DNA from: Methylobacterium sp. NMS14P | GTDB taxonomy: Bacteria; Pseudomonadota; Alphaproteobacteria; Rhizobiales; Beijerinckiaceae | Assembly: GCF_028583545.1 (NCBI RefSeq) | Contig: NZ_CP087106.1 | Span: forward strand, 3,766,501 to 3,830,500 | Length of the DNA stretch: 64,000 nucleotides | Direction: 5' to 3' | Shown here: positions 8,950 to 17,153 of the stretch, piece after piece | Numbering within the stretch: position 1 is the first letter of the stretch | Layout of the letters: every line of letters begins with the position of its first letter | Translations under genes and position numbers: made by a program | The notes under the pieces: generated by a model | Databases searched by the model: none | The model's input: the letters and a program-made list of their open reading frames with translations, nothing else | What the model was told of the DNA's origin: nothing

Positions 8950-11598
8950 ATGCGCGCGCTTGAGCCGCGGCTGTTCCCGTATATCTGGCGCTACTCGAAG
9001 GGCGCGCAGCTCCGGATCTGCGCCGTCGTGCTGGCGTCGCTCCCGTTCTATTTCGCCTCGCTCGACCTGCCGAAGCGCATCGTCAACGACGCGATCACCG
9101 GGAAGGCCTACGCGCACGGCGAGGCGACCGCGCCGTTCCTCGAGCTCACCGTCGAGTGGCCCGCCTTCCTGGGCGGCGGCAAGACCCACCTGTTCGAGGG
9201 GTTCCAGCTCGACCGGTTCGAGCTGCTCCTGAGCCTGTCGACCCTGTTCCTCTGCCTCGTCCTGATCAACGGCGCGTTCAAGTTCTGGATCAACCTGCAG
9301 AAGGGCATCCTCGGTGAGCGGATGCTGCGCCGTCTGCGCTTCCAGCTGTTCTCTCTGATGCTGCGCTTCTCGCCGGAGACGCAGCGGGAGGTGAAATCCT
9401 CCGAGACCGCGACGATCATCCGCGACGAGGTCGAGCCGATCGGCTCGTTCATCGGCGACGCGATCGTGGTGCCGGTGTTCCTCGGTACGCAGGCCGCGAC
9501 GGCGCTGGCCTTCATCATGATGCAGAACATGTGGCTCGGCATCGCGGCCGGCGGCATGGTCGCCGTGCAGATGATCGTGATCCCGCGGCTGCGGCGGGAG
9601 ATCATCCGCCTCAGCCGGCAGCGCCAGATCGCGTCCCGCGCCCTCGCGGGCCGCGTCGCCGAGGTGCTCGACGGCCTGCAGGCGGTGACGCTGAACGACA
9701 CCGGCCGCTGGGAGCGGGCGGAGATCGGCGGCCGCCTCTACCGGCTCTACGACCTGCGGCTGCGGATCTACCGCCGCAAGTTCGCGGTGAAGTACCTCAA
9801 CAACCTGCTCGCGCAGGTGACGCCGTTCCTGTTCTACGCGATCGGCGGCTACTTCGCCCTGAAGGGCCAGCTCGACATCGGCCAGCTCGTGGCGGTCCTG
9901 GCCGCCTATCGCGACCTGCCGCCGCCCCTCAAGGAGCTGATCGACTGGGACCAGCAGCGCCTCGACGTCGAGGTCAAGTACGAGACCGTGGCGGCGCATT
10001 TCGGCCCGCAGCGGCTGATGCCGGCGGAGCACGAATCCGAGCGCGCGGCGCCTCGCCTCGGCGGCCCGCTGCGGCTCGAGGGCCTGCAGCTGCGCGATCC
10101 GCAGGGCGGCTCCCTGATCGAGATCGGCGACGCGGAGGTGCGCCTCCCCGGGCGCGTCGCCCTGGTCCCGCCCGGGCCGATCGCGCAGGAATTCGTCCGG
10201 ATCCTCGCCGGGCTGCAGTCGCCGCCCGGGGGTACGGTCCGGATCGGCGAGCACGACCTCTCCACGCTGCCGCGCCGCGACCACGCGCGGCGCATCGCCT
10301 ACGCGGGCGTCCAGCCCGTGCTGTTCCCCGGGACGCTGCGCGACAACATCCTCTACGGGCTGCGCGTGCACCCGCTGCGCACCAACAGCCTCGATCTGAG
10401 CAAGGCGCGGATCAACGAGGCGGTGAAGACCGGCAATCCCTGCGACAGCGTCGAGGACCCCTGGATCGACTTCAAGCGCCTCGGCGTCCGGGATGCCGGC
10501 GAGCTCGACGAGCGCCTGCTCGACCTGCTCGGCCGGCTCGACCTCGGCGACGAGCTCTACCGGTTCGGGCTCGGCGCCCTGAGTTCGGTGGCCCATGACA
10601 CGCCGGTGGGGCAGCGCATGATCGCCGCGCGGGAGCACCTGCGCGAGCATTTCGCCCAGAAGGGCCTCGCCGACCTCGTGATCCCCTTCGCCCGGGGCCA
10701 CTACAACGAGCAGGCCACCGTCGGGGAGAACCTGCTGTTCGGCGTCCCCCGCGACCCGACGCTGACGGACCCGCGCCGCCTCGCCGGCGTCCCCCTGTTC
10801 CGCGACGCGCTGGAGAAGGTGAAGCTCCTCGACGAGCTCGACCGGATGGGCGTCGCCATCGCCAGCAACCTCAAGGACATCTTCGCCGACGTGCCGCCGG
10901 GCCACCCACTGTTCCGGCGGTTCTCGCTGATCACCCCGGACGCGCTGCCGGACTACCTGCGCCGGCTCGCGCGGCTGCCCGACGAGGGGCGCCTGAGCGA
11001 GACCGACAGCGTCGCCTTCCTGGCGCTGGCCCTCGCCTATGTCGAGCCGCGGATGCGCTTCGGACTGCTCGACGAGACCCTGGCCAAGCGCATGGTCGGC
11101 GCACGGGCGGTCGTGCAGGGCTTCATGCACGGCGACGACGGGTGCGACGTCGAATCCTACGACCCGAACCGGATCAACCCGCGCAGCACCGTCCTCGACA
11201 ACCTCCTGTTCGGCCGCATCGACACGGCGCGGATGCACGGCGAGGCGCTGATCCAGAAGGAGGCCCGCGCGGTGTTCCGGGAGTTCGACCTGGAGCGGCC
11301 GATCCAGCGGCGCGGCCTCGAGAAGGAGGTCGGCAACCGCGGGCAGCTGCTCGCCGAGCGCGTCCGGGTCCGGGTCGGCCTCGCGCGGGCGATCCTGCGC
11401 GAGCCGGAGATCCTCGTGATCGACCGGGTGGACGAGCACCTGGAGCGGGGCGTCGACACCCTGCTCGACGTGACCGAGACCGCCCTGCCCCGGGCCAGCC
11501 TCGTGGCGAGCCTGTCGCCGGAATCGGATCCAGCCCGGTTCCCGGCGCGCCTGCCGATCCGGAGTGCCGAAGCGCGCCTGCGCACGGCGGCGGAATGA
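8950..11598 (+). CDS. ABC-exporter-like membrane protein with degenerate ATPase region
   Basis: 882 aa. The N-terminal third (about 20-330) has the membrane helices and layout of a type IV ABC exporter. The following ATPase-like region lacks its catalytic residues. Where a Walker A should be, the text reads VALVPPGPIAQEF with no GK(S/T). The signature is replaced by NRGQLLAERV, and the Walker-B-like ILVIDRVDEHL has Arg instead of Glu. The pattern NILYG/NLLFG that normally follows the Q-loop occurs three times (LRDNILYG, VGENLLFG, VLDNLLFG), so several incomplete ATPase units seem to be fused. It has an intact frame and normal codon use, so it is not a recent pseudogene. It may be a non-hydrolysing membrane protein or need a partner ATPase. 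Confidence 0.8.
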   Translation: MRALEPRLFPYIWRYSKGAQLRICAVVLASLPFYFASLDLPKRIVNDAITGKAYAHGEATAPFLELTVEWPAFLGGGKTHLFEGFQLDRFELLLSLSTLFLCLVLINGAFKFWINLQKGILGERMLRRLRFQLFSLMLRFSPETQREVKSSETATIIRDEVEPIGSFIGDAIVVPVFLGTQAATALAFIMMQNMWLGIAAGGMVAVQMIVIPRLRREIIRLSRQRQIASRALAGRVAEVLDGLQAVTLNDTGRWERAEIGGRLYRLYDLRLRIYRRKFAVKYLNNLLAQVTPFLFYAIGGYFALKGQLDIGQLVAVLAAYRDLPPPLKELIDWDQQRLDVEVKYETVAAHFGPQRLMPAEHESERAAPRLGGPLRLEGLQLRDPQGGSLIEIGDAEVRLPGRVALVPPGPIAQEFVRILAGLQSPPGGTVRIGEHDLSTLPRRDHARRIAYAGVQPVLFPGTLRDNILYGLRVHPLRTNSLDLSKARINEAVKTGNPCDSVEDPWIDFKRLGVRDAGELDERLLDLLGRLDLGDELYRFGLGALSSVAHDTPVGQRMIAAREHLREHFAQKGLADLVIPFARGHYNEQATVGENLLFGVPRDPTLTDPRRLAGVPLFRDALEKVKLLDELDRMGVAIASNLKDIFADVPPGHPLFRRFSLITPDALPDYLRRLARLPDEGRLSETDSVAFLALALAYVEPRMRFGLLDETLAKRMVGARAVVQGFMHGDDGCDVESYDPNRINPRSTVLDNLLFGRIDTARMHGEALIQKEARAVFREFDLERPIQRRGLEKEVGNRGQLLAERVRVRVGLARAILREPEILVIDRVDEHLERGVDTLLDVTETALPRASLVASLSPESDPARFPARLPIRSAEARLRTAAE

Positions 11599-11675
11599 CG
11601 TGAGCGTGACCGGTCCGCGCGGGGCGCGGCCGGCGGTTTACAGGGCTGCCCGTCTGCGGCACAGGATGGCACCCC

Positions 11676-13112
11676 ATGCCAACATTCTCGGACGCCACCG
11701 CGACCTCGGACCGGACGATCCCGAGCCTCGCCGGACTGCCGCGCGTGGTGCCGCCGCACCGTTCCCCGCCGGAGCGCGAGCTGCCGCTGGCCGCCTACCT
11801 GCGCTCGATCCGCGACAACGCGCTGGCGGGCTTCCCCCGCCGCGCCTTCGAGGAGCCGGTCACCCGCCGCGGCCTGCTCGGACGGTCGAGCTTCGTGCTG
11901 AACGACCCCGAGGCGATCCGCCGGGTCCTGGTCGAGAATCAGGCGAACTACGCCCGCACCACCGGGACGACCCGCATCCTGCGCCCGATCCTCGGCGATG
12001 GGCTCCTGATCAGCGAGGGCTCCGCGTGGCGGCACCAGCGCCGGACCCTGGCGCCGGCCTTCACGCCGCGGGCGATCGACGGTCTGGTGCCCCATATCGC
12101 CGCCGCCGTGACCGACGGGATGGAGCGGATCGCCGCCGAGGCCGCGGCGGGGCCGGTCGACCTGTTCACGTCCTTCTACCGGCTCGCCCTCGAGATCGCC
12201 GGGCGCGCGATGTTCTCGGTGGGCATGGACGAGCACGGCGCCGAGCTGCGCCAGTTCATCGCCGAGTACGCCGAGCGGATGGGGCGGCCGCACCTCCTCG
12301 ACATCGTGACCCCCCCGGGCTGGCCGGTCCCCCTCGACTGGTCGCGCCGCCGCTTCCGGCGCCGGTGGATCCCTTTCCTCGACCGGATCATCGCGGCGCG
12401 CCGGGCGGCGGAGGGGGACAGGGCCCGCTCGGGCGACCTCCTCGACCTGCTCGCGGCCGCCCGCAATCCGGATACCGGCGCCGCCTTCACGCCCGACGAG
12501 CTGCGCGACCAGGTCGCCACCATGATCCTGGCGGGCCACGAGACCACCGCCGGCACGCTGTTCTGGGCCGCCTACCTGCTGGCCCTCGCGCCGCAGGTGC
12601 AGGAGCGGGTCGCCGCCGAGGCGCGGGCCGCCGACCTCACCGACCCCACCGGCTGCCAGAGCGACGGGCGGCTGCCGCTCACCCGCGCGGTGATCGACGA
12701 GACCCTGCGCCTGTACCCGGCGGCCTTCGTGGTCGTCCGGCGGGCGCTGGGCCCGGACACGGTGGCGGGCCACACCGTGAAGGCGAGCGACATCGTCATG
12801 GTGAGCCCATGGGTGCTCCACCGGCACCGGTCGCTCTGGTCGGATCCGGACGCGTTCGATCCCGGCCGCTTCCTGCCCGGCGCCCCGGCCCCGCGACGCT
12901 TCGCCTACCTGCCCTTCGGGGCCGGCCCGCGGGTCTGCATCGGCGCGCAGTTCGCTCTGAGCGAGGCCGTCCTGTCCCTGGCGCGGGTGCTGCAGCGCTT
13001 CCGGCTGGTGCTCGACGAGCGCGAGCCCGTGCTGCCCCAGGCGGTCGTGACGACCCAGCCGGATCGCCCCGCGCGCTTCCGGCTGATCCCCCGCGAGCCG
13101 GTCAGCCCCTGA
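11676..13112 (+). CDS. Cytochrome P450
   Basis: 478 aa. A haem-thiolate monooxygenase, probably soluble because no N-terminal anchor is evident. The I-helix oxygen-activating motif AGHETTA, the K-helix ETLRLYP, and the haem loop PFGAGPRVCIG with the ligand C421 are intact. Residues around WRHQRRTLAPAF match the C-helix haem-propionate motif. Substrate unknown. It follows the ABC-like gene by 77 bases and converges on an alpha/beta hydrolase, overlapping its last 11 bases. Confidence 0.93.
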   Translation: MPTFSDATATSDRTIPSLAGLPRVVPPHRSPPERELPLAAYLRSIRDNALAGFPRRAFEEPVTRRGLLGRSSFVLNDPEAIRRVLVENQANYARTTGTTRILRPILGDGLLISEGSAWRHQRRTLAPAFTPRAIDGLVPHIAAAVTDGMERIAAEAAAGPVDLFTSFYRLALEIAGRAMFSVGMDEHGAELRQFIAEYAERMGRPHLLDIVTPPGWPVPLDWSRRRFRRRWIPFLDRIIAARRAAEGDRARSGDLLDLLAAARNPDTGAAFTPDELRDQVATMILAGHETTAGTLFWAAYLLALAPQVQERVAAEARAADLTDPTGCQSDGRLPLTRAVIDETLRLYPAAFVVVRRALGPDTVAGHTVKASDIVMVSPWVLHRHRSLWSDPDAFDPGRFLPGAPAPRRFAYLPFGAGPRVCIGAQFALSEAVLSLARVLQRFRLVLDEREPVLPQAVVTTQPDRPARFRLIPREPVSP

Positions 13113-13986
13113 TCCCGGTGATCGTCGCCGAGATCGCGCGGGCGTCGCGCATCGGCCAGCGGCCGCTCTCCACCTGCGCCAGGAAGTCGTCGAGGAGCCG
13201 GTTGTAGGCGTCCGGCTCCTCGACCGAGAGGGCGTGGCCGGTATTGGGCAGCACGGCGAGGGCCGCCGAGGGGATGACCCGCTTGAGCATCAGGCTGGGG
13301 GCGAGGCAGGGCCAGTCCTCGTCGCCGGCGACGATCAGGGTCGGGACCGTCATGCGCCCCAGCTCGTCCGTGAGGTCGTAGAGCGACGGCCGCCCCTTCT
13401 GCACGCCGGCCTGGGTGTTGGCCGAGCCGAGGGCCGAGTGCTCGGCCAGCATCCGCTTGAACTCGGCGTGGCCGCGCGGATCCTTGGTCTCGAACTGCAC
13501 CCGCGTCGGCCCGACGGCGTAGCGCTCCGCGAAGGCCGCCATGCCGTCGCGGAGCAGCATGGCGGCGGTGGCGTCCGCCTCGGCGCGGAACAGGGCCTGC
13601 CGCTCGGGCTCCGCGCCGTAGCCGCAGCCGCCGAGGCACAGCGACAGCGCGCGGCCGGGGTGCCGCAGGCCGAAATGCAGGGTCGCGAAGGCGCCCATCG
13701 AGATGCCGGCGACGTGGGCCTTCGGCGCGCCGAGATGGTCGAGGACGGCCAGGATGTCGTCGGCGGCGCGCGCCTGCGCGTAGGCCGAGACGGCCTCCGG
13801 CACGTCGGAGGGCGGGTAGCCCCGGGCGTTGAACGCGACCGCGCGGTAGCGCCGGCCGAAATGGCGCAGCTGCGCCTCGTAGCTGCGATGATCGCCGGCG
13901 AATTCGTGGACGAAGATCAGCGGCGTCCCGTGGCCGCTCTCCTCGTAGTGGAGCCGTACCCCGTCGTCCGTCGTGGCGCTCGGCAT
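13102..13986 (-). CDS. Alpha/beta hydrolase
   Basis: 294 aa, cytosolic. The ATG at 13986 is chosen over an upstream in-frame start because GAGAGGA precedes it and the fold starts immediately after. The oxyanion region FVHEFAGD, the nucleophile elbow GISMG (Ser about 96), the acid in VAGDEDWPC and the His in PNTGHAL form the triad. It resembles 3-oxoadipate enol-lactonase/esterase-type hydrolases; the substrate is unknown. Convergent with the P450. Confidence 0.85.
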   Translation of the reverse strand: MPSATTDDGVRLHYEESGHGTPLIFVHEFAGDHRSYEAQLRHFGRRYRAVAFNARGYPPSDVPEAVSAYAQARAADDILAVLDHLGAPKAHVAGISMGAFATLHFGLRHPGRALSLCLGGCGYGAEPERQALFRAEADATAAMLLRDGMAAFAERYAVGPTRVQFETKDPRGHAEFKRMLAEHSALGSANTQAGVQKGRPSLYDLTDELGRMTVPTLIVAGDEDWPCLAPSLMLKRVIPSAALAVLPNTGHALSVEEPDAYNRLLDDFLAQVESGRWPMRDARAISATITGIRG

Positions 13987-14147
13987 CGCGATCCTCTCAT
14001 CGACCTCCCCCGGTCTCCGAGATGGCGCGTCGGGGCGCCCGGTCGAGTGTCGCGACCGGCGTTCGTCGCGGGCACGACGAAGCCGCACCCGGCGGACCGG
14101 GCGCGGCTCGTGGATCTCCGTGCCGGCGGGGACGCTCCCCGCCCGGC

Positions 14148-14489
14148 TCAAGCGGCCTTCTTGGAGGAGGCCGGCTTGGCGGCCCCCTTCTTGGCGGCGA
14201 CCTCGGCGAGCTTCGCGGCCAGCTTGGCGTCGAGCTTGCCCGAGGCACCGAGCGGCAGCTCGATGTCGAGGCCGAGGGTCGAGACACCCTCGCCGCGCTC
14301 CAGGGTGACCTTCACCTTGTCGGGCTCGACCGCGACGTGGTTGGCGATCACCGCCAGGATTTCCTCCCGGAGCTGGATCACGAGGTCGGGGCGACCCGAC
14401 TCCGCGCGCTCGTGGGCGAGGATCAGCTGCAGGCGGTCGCGGGCGACCGCGCCGGAGCTGCGCTTCTGGAACAGACCCAGGATGCTCAC
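14148..14489 (-). CDS. minE: Cell division topological specificity factor MinE
   Basis: 113 aa from a GTG whose bases overlap the minD stop (GTGA, 14486-14489). MinE displaces MinD from the membrane and drives Min oscillation. The N-terminal membrane/MinD-binding segment (SILGLFQKR) and the anti-MinCD core (ARDRLQLILAHERA) are typical, as is the topological domain. An extra Ala/Lys-rich tail of about 25 residues extends the usual length. Confidence 0.95.
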   Translation of the reverse strand: MSILGLFQKRSSGAVARDRLQLILAHERAESGRPDLVIQLREEILAVIANHVAVEPDKVKVTLERGEGVSTLGLDIELPLGASGKLDAKLAAKLAEVAAKKGAAKPASSKKAA

Positions 14490-15301
14490 GCCGCCCTCCG
14501 CATGAACAGCTTGTCGAGGAAGGACTTGCGCTCGACCGGCAGGCTCATCGGCACGGACTCGCCCTTGAGCCGGCGTGCCGCGTCGGCGTAGGCCCGCGCC
14601 GGGGCGCAGAGCGGGTTGTTCAGCGTCACCGGGCAGCCGAGGTTCGAGGCGCGCAGCACCTCCTGGCTCTCCGGGATGATCGCGAGCAGCGGGATCGACA
14701 GGATGTCGAGCACGTCCTCGGTCTTGAGCATGTCGCCGCGGTCGGCCCGCATCGGGTCGTAGCGGGTGAGGATCAGGTGCTTCTCGATGTCCTCGCCCTT
14801 CTCGGCCTTGGCGGTCTTGGAATCGAGGAGGCCGATGATCCGGTCCGAGTCGCGCACCGAGGAGACCTCGGGGTTGGTCACGACAACTGCCACGTCGGCG
14901 TGGTGCATGGCGAGCTGGGCGCCGCGCTCGATGCCGGCGGGGGAGTCGCAGATCACCCAGTCGAACTTGGCGCGCAACTCGTCCATCACCCGGGCGACGC
15001 CCTCGTCGGTGAGCGCGTCCTTGTCGCGGGTCTGCGAGGCCGGCAACAGGTGCAGGGTCTCGAGCCGCTTGTCCTTGATCAGCGCCTGCGGGAGCTTGGC
15101 GTCGCCGTTGACCACGTTGATGAGGTCGTAGACGACCCGGCGCTCGGCGCCCATGACGAGGTCGAGGTTGCGCAGGCCGACGTCGAAGTCGACGACGCAC
15201 ACGCTCTGCCCGCCCTGGGCCAGGGCCGCTCCGAGGGCCGCGGTCGTCGTCGTCTTGCCGACGCCGCCCTTGCCCGATGTGACGACGAGAACCTTTGCCA
15301 C
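14486..15301 (-). CDS. minD: Septum site-determining ATPase MinD
   Basis: 271 aa. A membrane-associated ATPase that recruits MinC and oscillates with MinE. Deviant Walker A KGGVGKTT (11-18), DFDVGLRNLD, the Walker B CDSPAGIE, and a C-terminal amphipathic membrane-targeting helix (VERKSFLDKLFMRR) are present. The GTG at 15301 is chosen because AGGGAG lies just upstream. It starts 13 bases after minC ends and overlaps minE by four bases. Confidence 0.97.
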   Translation of the reverse strand: MAKVLVVTSGKGGVGKTTTTAALGAALAQGGQSVCVVDFDVGLRNLDLVMGAERRVVYDLINVVNGDAKLPQALIKDKRLETLHLLPASQTRDKDALTDEGVARVMDELRAKFDWVICDSPAGIERGAQLAMHHADVAVVVTNPEVSSVRDSDRIIGLLDSKTAKAEKGEDIEKHLILTRYDPMRADRGDMLKTEDVLDILSIPLLAIIPESQEVLRASNLGCPVTLNNPLCAPARAYADAARRLKGESVPMSLPVERKSFLDKLFMRRAA

Positions 15302-15314
15302 GCGTCGATCTCCC

Positions 15315-16043
15315 TTAATCCAGGCTTGCCATTCGGATGTTGCCGCCATCGAGCCAGACCTGGGCGGCCTTGCCGCGCAGGGCCGTGCCCATGTCCTCCG
15401 CCGTCCGCACGAGGCGGTCGATCCCCAGCAACTCGGGTTCGAATTTGCGGCAGTAGATTCGTGCGCGCGGGTTGCGCGCGGCTCCGGCGATCGCGCGACC
15501 GCGCAGGGCGCCGTAGACGTGGATCGAGCCGCCGGCCAGGATCTCGGCCCCCGAGGAGACCGACCCCATCACGGTCACGTCGCCGGTCGGGTTGATGACG
15601 CTCTGACCGGAGCGGACCGAGCCCTCGACGGTGATCGAGGTGACCACCTGCGGCTCCGGCTCGGCCGGGACGCTCGGGATCTCGATCGTCTCGGACGGGT
15701 GACCCTTGACCAGCAGCGGCGGCAGGCCGTCCACGACCGCGTCGGCGCCCTCGATGCCCAGGACCGCGATGCCGCGGGCCTTGAGCTCGTTCATGAGCGT
15801 CTCGAGCGCGTCCGGCTCGGGCTTGAGCTGGGCGCAGTCCAGGATGACGGCCCGGCCTTTCAGCAGGGTCGGCGAGCGCTTGAGCGCCGCGTCGAGGCCC
15901 GCGAGCCACTCGGGAAGCGGCGGCTCGGGGGAGAGGGCCAGGGCCTTGAAGGCCCGCCCGCGCAGGCTGAGCGGCCGGGGCGCGGAAGGAGCCGCCGCGC
16001 GGGCGGTCTCCGGATCGATCGGCTCGGGGAGGGTGTCGCTCAT
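15315..16043 (-). CDS. minC: Septum site-determining protein MinC (operonic copy)
   Basis: 242 aa. Inhibits FtsZ polymerisation away from mid-cell. The N-terminal FtsZ-binding domain (about 25-105) is followed by a Pro/Glu linker and the beta-helical C-domain with GSVRSGQ, GDVTVMGSVSSGAEI, GGSIHVYGALRGRA and ARIYCRKFEPEL. First gene of minC-minD-minE, with probable promoter in the 229 bases upstream. Confidence 0.95.
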   Translation of the reverse strand: MSDTLPEPIDPETARAAAPSAPRPLSLRGRAFKALALSPEPPLPEWLAGLDAALKRSPTLLKGRAVILDCAQLKPEPDALETLMNELKARGIAVLGIEGADAVVDGLPPLLVKGHPSETIEIPSVPAEPEPQVVTSITVEGSVRSGQSVINPTGDVTVMGSVSSGAEILAGGSIHVYGALRGRAIAGAARNPRARIYCRKFEPELLGIDRLVRTAEDMGTALRGKAAQVWLDGGNIRMASLD

Positions 16044-16272
16044 GTCCGCCCGTTAAGAGTCCTTACCGGACCATTGACGGCGGGTATGGTTACCGAAGGG
16101 TTAAGTTTCTGATCCGGTCGGCAAATTCTGCCGGGATCCTGGTATCGGGGCAGCGGAGGACCGTTTCACGCCCCGGCCGCGACCGTCGCGGGGAGATCAG
16201 CGGCCCGTCCCTGAGCGCCCTGCGGAAATGGCGCGCGACGAAAAAGCTCGACAGCCGTCGGCGGTTCGCCTC
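16044..16272. promoter_or_regulatory. Intergenic region upstream of minCDE
   Basis: About 229 bases between the second minC and the minCDE operon, both read on the minus strand. A locally A/T-richer segment near 16050-16115, with TTAAG direct elements, is the likely minCDE promoter zone. No clear terminator for the upstream minC was seen, so read-through is possible. Confidence 0.35.
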
Positions 16273-17001
16273 TCAACCCCGCTCGAACAGGTTGAGCTTG
16301 ATCGCGTCCTCCAGCAGCCGCACCTCCACGGCCTGCCCCCGGAAAGCCGGGTCGAGGTCGTCGGCGGCGCGGTAGAGCCCGTCGATCGCCACCAGCTCCG
16401 GCTCGAACCGCCGGCACCAGATCCGCGCCGTCGGGTTGCCGGCCGCGCCGGCGATCGCGCGGCCGCGCAGGGCGCCGTAGACGTGGATCGAGCCGCCCGC
16501 GATGACCTCGGCGCCCGACGCCACGGCGCCCAGGACCGTGACGTCGCCCTCGAGGTGCAGCACGGTCTGGCCGGAGCGCACGGGCGCGTCGAGGATCAGC
16601 GACCGGACCGTCTCCCGGGCCTGCGGCTCGGCCGGCGCGGGCGCGTCCGCGGCCGACTCGTCCGGGGCGGCGACCTCCCCCGCGGGCCGTCCGCCCGACA
16701 GCGCCGGCGGGGTTCCGGAATCCAGGAGCGACGGCGACGCGCCCTCGATCCCCAGGATCGGGATGTTGCGGGCGGCCAGCTCGGCGAGCAGCCCGTCGAG
16801 ATCCTCGCGGTTGAGCCGCAATCCGGCCAGGTCGAGGATCACCGGCCGACCGGCGAAGAAGTTCGGGGCGCGGCGGTTGAGGGCGTCGAGGTCGCCGAAC
16901 CAGTCGGCCACCGGGGGTATCGGCGCCAGGACGGTGGCCATGAAGGAGCGGCCGCGGAAGCGGATCGGCGGGCGCGCCGGCTCGGATGTCGGCTGGGTCA
17001 C
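16273..17001 (-). CDS. minC: Second MinC paralogue
   Basis: 242 aa, the same length as the operonic minC. The C-terminal domain is complete: APVRSGQ, GDVTVLGAVASGAEV, GGSIHVYGALRGRA and ARIWCRRFEPEL. The N-terminal FtsZ-binding domain and linker diverge more. A roughly 50-base block encoding the GGSIHVYGALRGRAIAGA region (about 16450-16500 here, 15484-15533 in the other copy) differs by one base. Duplication is clear. Whether both bind MinD and FtsZ is not known. Confidence 0.9.
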   Translation of the reverse strand: MTQPTSEPARPPIRFRGRSFMATVLAPIPPVADWFGDLDALNRRAPNFFAGRPVILDLAGLRLNREDLDGLLAELAARNIPILGIEGASPSLLDSGTPPALSGGRPAGEVAAPDESAADAPAPAEPQARETVRSLILDAPVRSGQTVLHLEGDVTVLGAVASGAEVIAGGSIHVYGALRGRAIAGAAGNPTARIWCRRFEPELVAIDGLYRAADDLDPAFRGQAVEVRLLEDAIKLNLFERG

Positions 17002-17153
17002 GGGCGTGTTCGGTGTGCGCGGAAGGGATCGTCTGCATCCATGGGGCGGCGCCGCGCCGGGGGCAATCCCGCGAGGGCCGGTGTGACGCCTTGGCGGGTC
17101 CGCGGGCGCGTTTCTGTTGTAGAGAGAGCCGGCATCCGAGCCGGACCGGACCG

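Noticed and set aside
8884..11439. 851-aa minus-strand ORF opposite the ABC-like gene
   Set aside because: Composition (long runs of Glu/Arg/Gln/Ala) is typical of an antisense shadow, and the plus-strand protein has clear membrane helices.
15484..16500. The 50-base near-identical block in the two minC copies as an insertion or transposon scar
   Set aside because: It encodes the same conserved MinC motif in both, so paralogy or gene conversion explains it.
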